Source of the DNA: CAYLJO01 sp964383905
GTDB lineage: Bacteria > Acidobacteriota > Blastocatellia > Pyrinomonadales > Pyrinomonadaceae
DNA length: 5,496 nucleotides
Direction: 5' to 3'
NCBI GenBank assembly: GCA_964383905.1
Contig: CAYLJO010000329.1
Location: 1-5,496, forward strand
Below the pieces are notes generated by a model that made no database searches, had not been told where the DNA came from, and worked only from the letters and a program-made list of their open reading frames with translations. Both the position numbers and the translations under genes were made by a program. This document shows positions 4,928 through 5,496 of this stretch, piece by piece (the stretch's first letter is position 1; every line of letters begins with the position of its first letter).

Positions 4928-5496
4928 ATGCCTGAGGAGATCACCCTGCAAAGAACCCTTGCGGCCGAGCCGCCGAAGCCGGCTCTGTCCCAAATCTTTG
5001 ACTCTCGTGTGACTGCTGCCTTCTGCGAACGCTCGGTCTCCGAAGAGACTCGACGCGCCTACCGACGAGTCGTGCGTGAGTTCTTTCGCTTTACCGGGCC
5101 ACGTCATCCCGCAGAGATGACCCCTCAGGACGTGCAGCGGTGGCGCGACCAACTGATCACACAGCAGAAGAGCGCCTCGACCGTCGCCTTTAAGCTCTCG
5201 ATCGTGCGCTCGCTCTTCGATTACCTCCAGGTCGGAGGCTACATTACTCGTAATCCGGCGCTCTCAAAGTTAGTGCCTTCGCCCCAGGTGCCGGAGGATT
5301 TGAGAGGGCGGGCACTGACGGCCAAAGAGGTGCGCCACCTGTTGAGCGGCCCCAACCGGGAGAAGGCCGAGGGCGCGCGTGACTACGCGCTGCTGCTCTT
5401 GATGCTGCGGACTTCGATTCGGGTCTCAGAAGCCTGCAAGTTGCGCCTCTCGCAGGTGAAATGGAGTCACGGGCGGTGGGTCATTAAATTCAAGGT
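4928..5496 (+). CDS. Tyrosine recombinase (XerD-like integrase), cut by the window edge
   Basis: The first 189 residues of a site-specific tyrosine recombinase, running off the right edge. Residues 28-115 form the SAM-like core-binding domain: SEETRRAYRRVVREFFRF, MTPQDVQRWRDQL, then STVAFKLSIVRSLFDYL and GGYITRNPAL. The catalytic domain opens with RALTAKEVRHLL (128-139), followed by RDYALLLLMLRTSIRVSEA, where Arg165 in the RVSEA box is the first catalytic Arg; the strand WVIKFK follows. The Lys, HxxR, LGH and Tyr residues would lie beyond 5496. No stop or frameshift interrupts it. The ATG at 4928 has GGAGAG twelve bases upstream. Base composition is much richer in G+C than the neighbouring operon, more like the host flanks. 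Diverging from the ATPase operon across a structured spacer, it is the likely integration or resolution enzyme of the element. Confidence 0.9.
   Translation, partial: MPEEITLQRTLAAEPPKPALSQIFDSRVTAAFCERSVSEETRRAYRRVVREFFRFTGPRHPAEMTPQDVQRWRDQLITQQKSASTVAFKLSIVRSLFDYLQVGGYITRNPALSKLVPSPQVPEDLRGRALTAKEVRHLLSGPNREKAEGARDYALLLLMLRTSIRVSEACKLRLSQVKWSHGRWVIKFK

Overview
The window looks like bacterial chromosome carrying remnants and a live part of a mobile element. Left and centre-left (about 1-2260) and the far right (from about 4928) are GC-rich. The block from about 2390 to 4900 is clearly more AT-rich and holds a two-gene operon that looks acquired. I judge the host, from family resemblance only, to be an Acidobacteriota-like soil bacterium (Blastocatellia would fit). 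No rRNA, tRNA or housekeeping gene is present to confirm this.

Layout. (1) 107-469, minus: the C-terminal catalytic half of a tyrosine recombinase. It keeps the late catalytic residues (HxxR, LxH, Tyr) but has lost its N-terminal half. (2) 653-1333, plus: a 226-residue multi-pass membrane protein resembling the DUF2306 family. (3) 1554-1820, minus: an 88-residue membrane protein of unknown function. (4) 1856-2197, minus: a short membrane-protein remnant with the motif GIHNAWDTVT and no convincing start. (5) 2487-4381, minus: a tight operon of an ExeA/TniB-like AAA+ ATPase followed by a winged-helix protein with a C-terminal zinc-binding motif. The two genes overlap by ATGA, the operon has a strong promoter that would give a nearly leaderless mRNA, and it ends at a hairpin terminator at 2439-2453. 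(6) 4382-4927: a 546-base intergenic region rich in inverted repeats. (7) 4928 to the window edge, plus: the N-terminal two thirds of a second tyrosine recombinase, apparently intact up to the edge.

Working model. The ATPase, winged-helix protein, adjacent integrase and structured intergenic region look like the core of an integrative or plasmid-like element. The notable signal is a set of nearly identical 9-base repeats (core GAGTACTC), including a perfect 27-base interrupted palindrome. They lie inside the winged-helix gene, in the two low-complexity linkers on either side of its DNA-binding domain. This recalls phage lambda, where origin iterons lie inside the initiator gene O beside the helicase-loader gene P. 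By analogy, the winged-helix protein may be an initiator that binds its own gene and the AAA+ protein its loader or partner. This is a hypothesis: the sequence shows the repeats and the domains, not the function.
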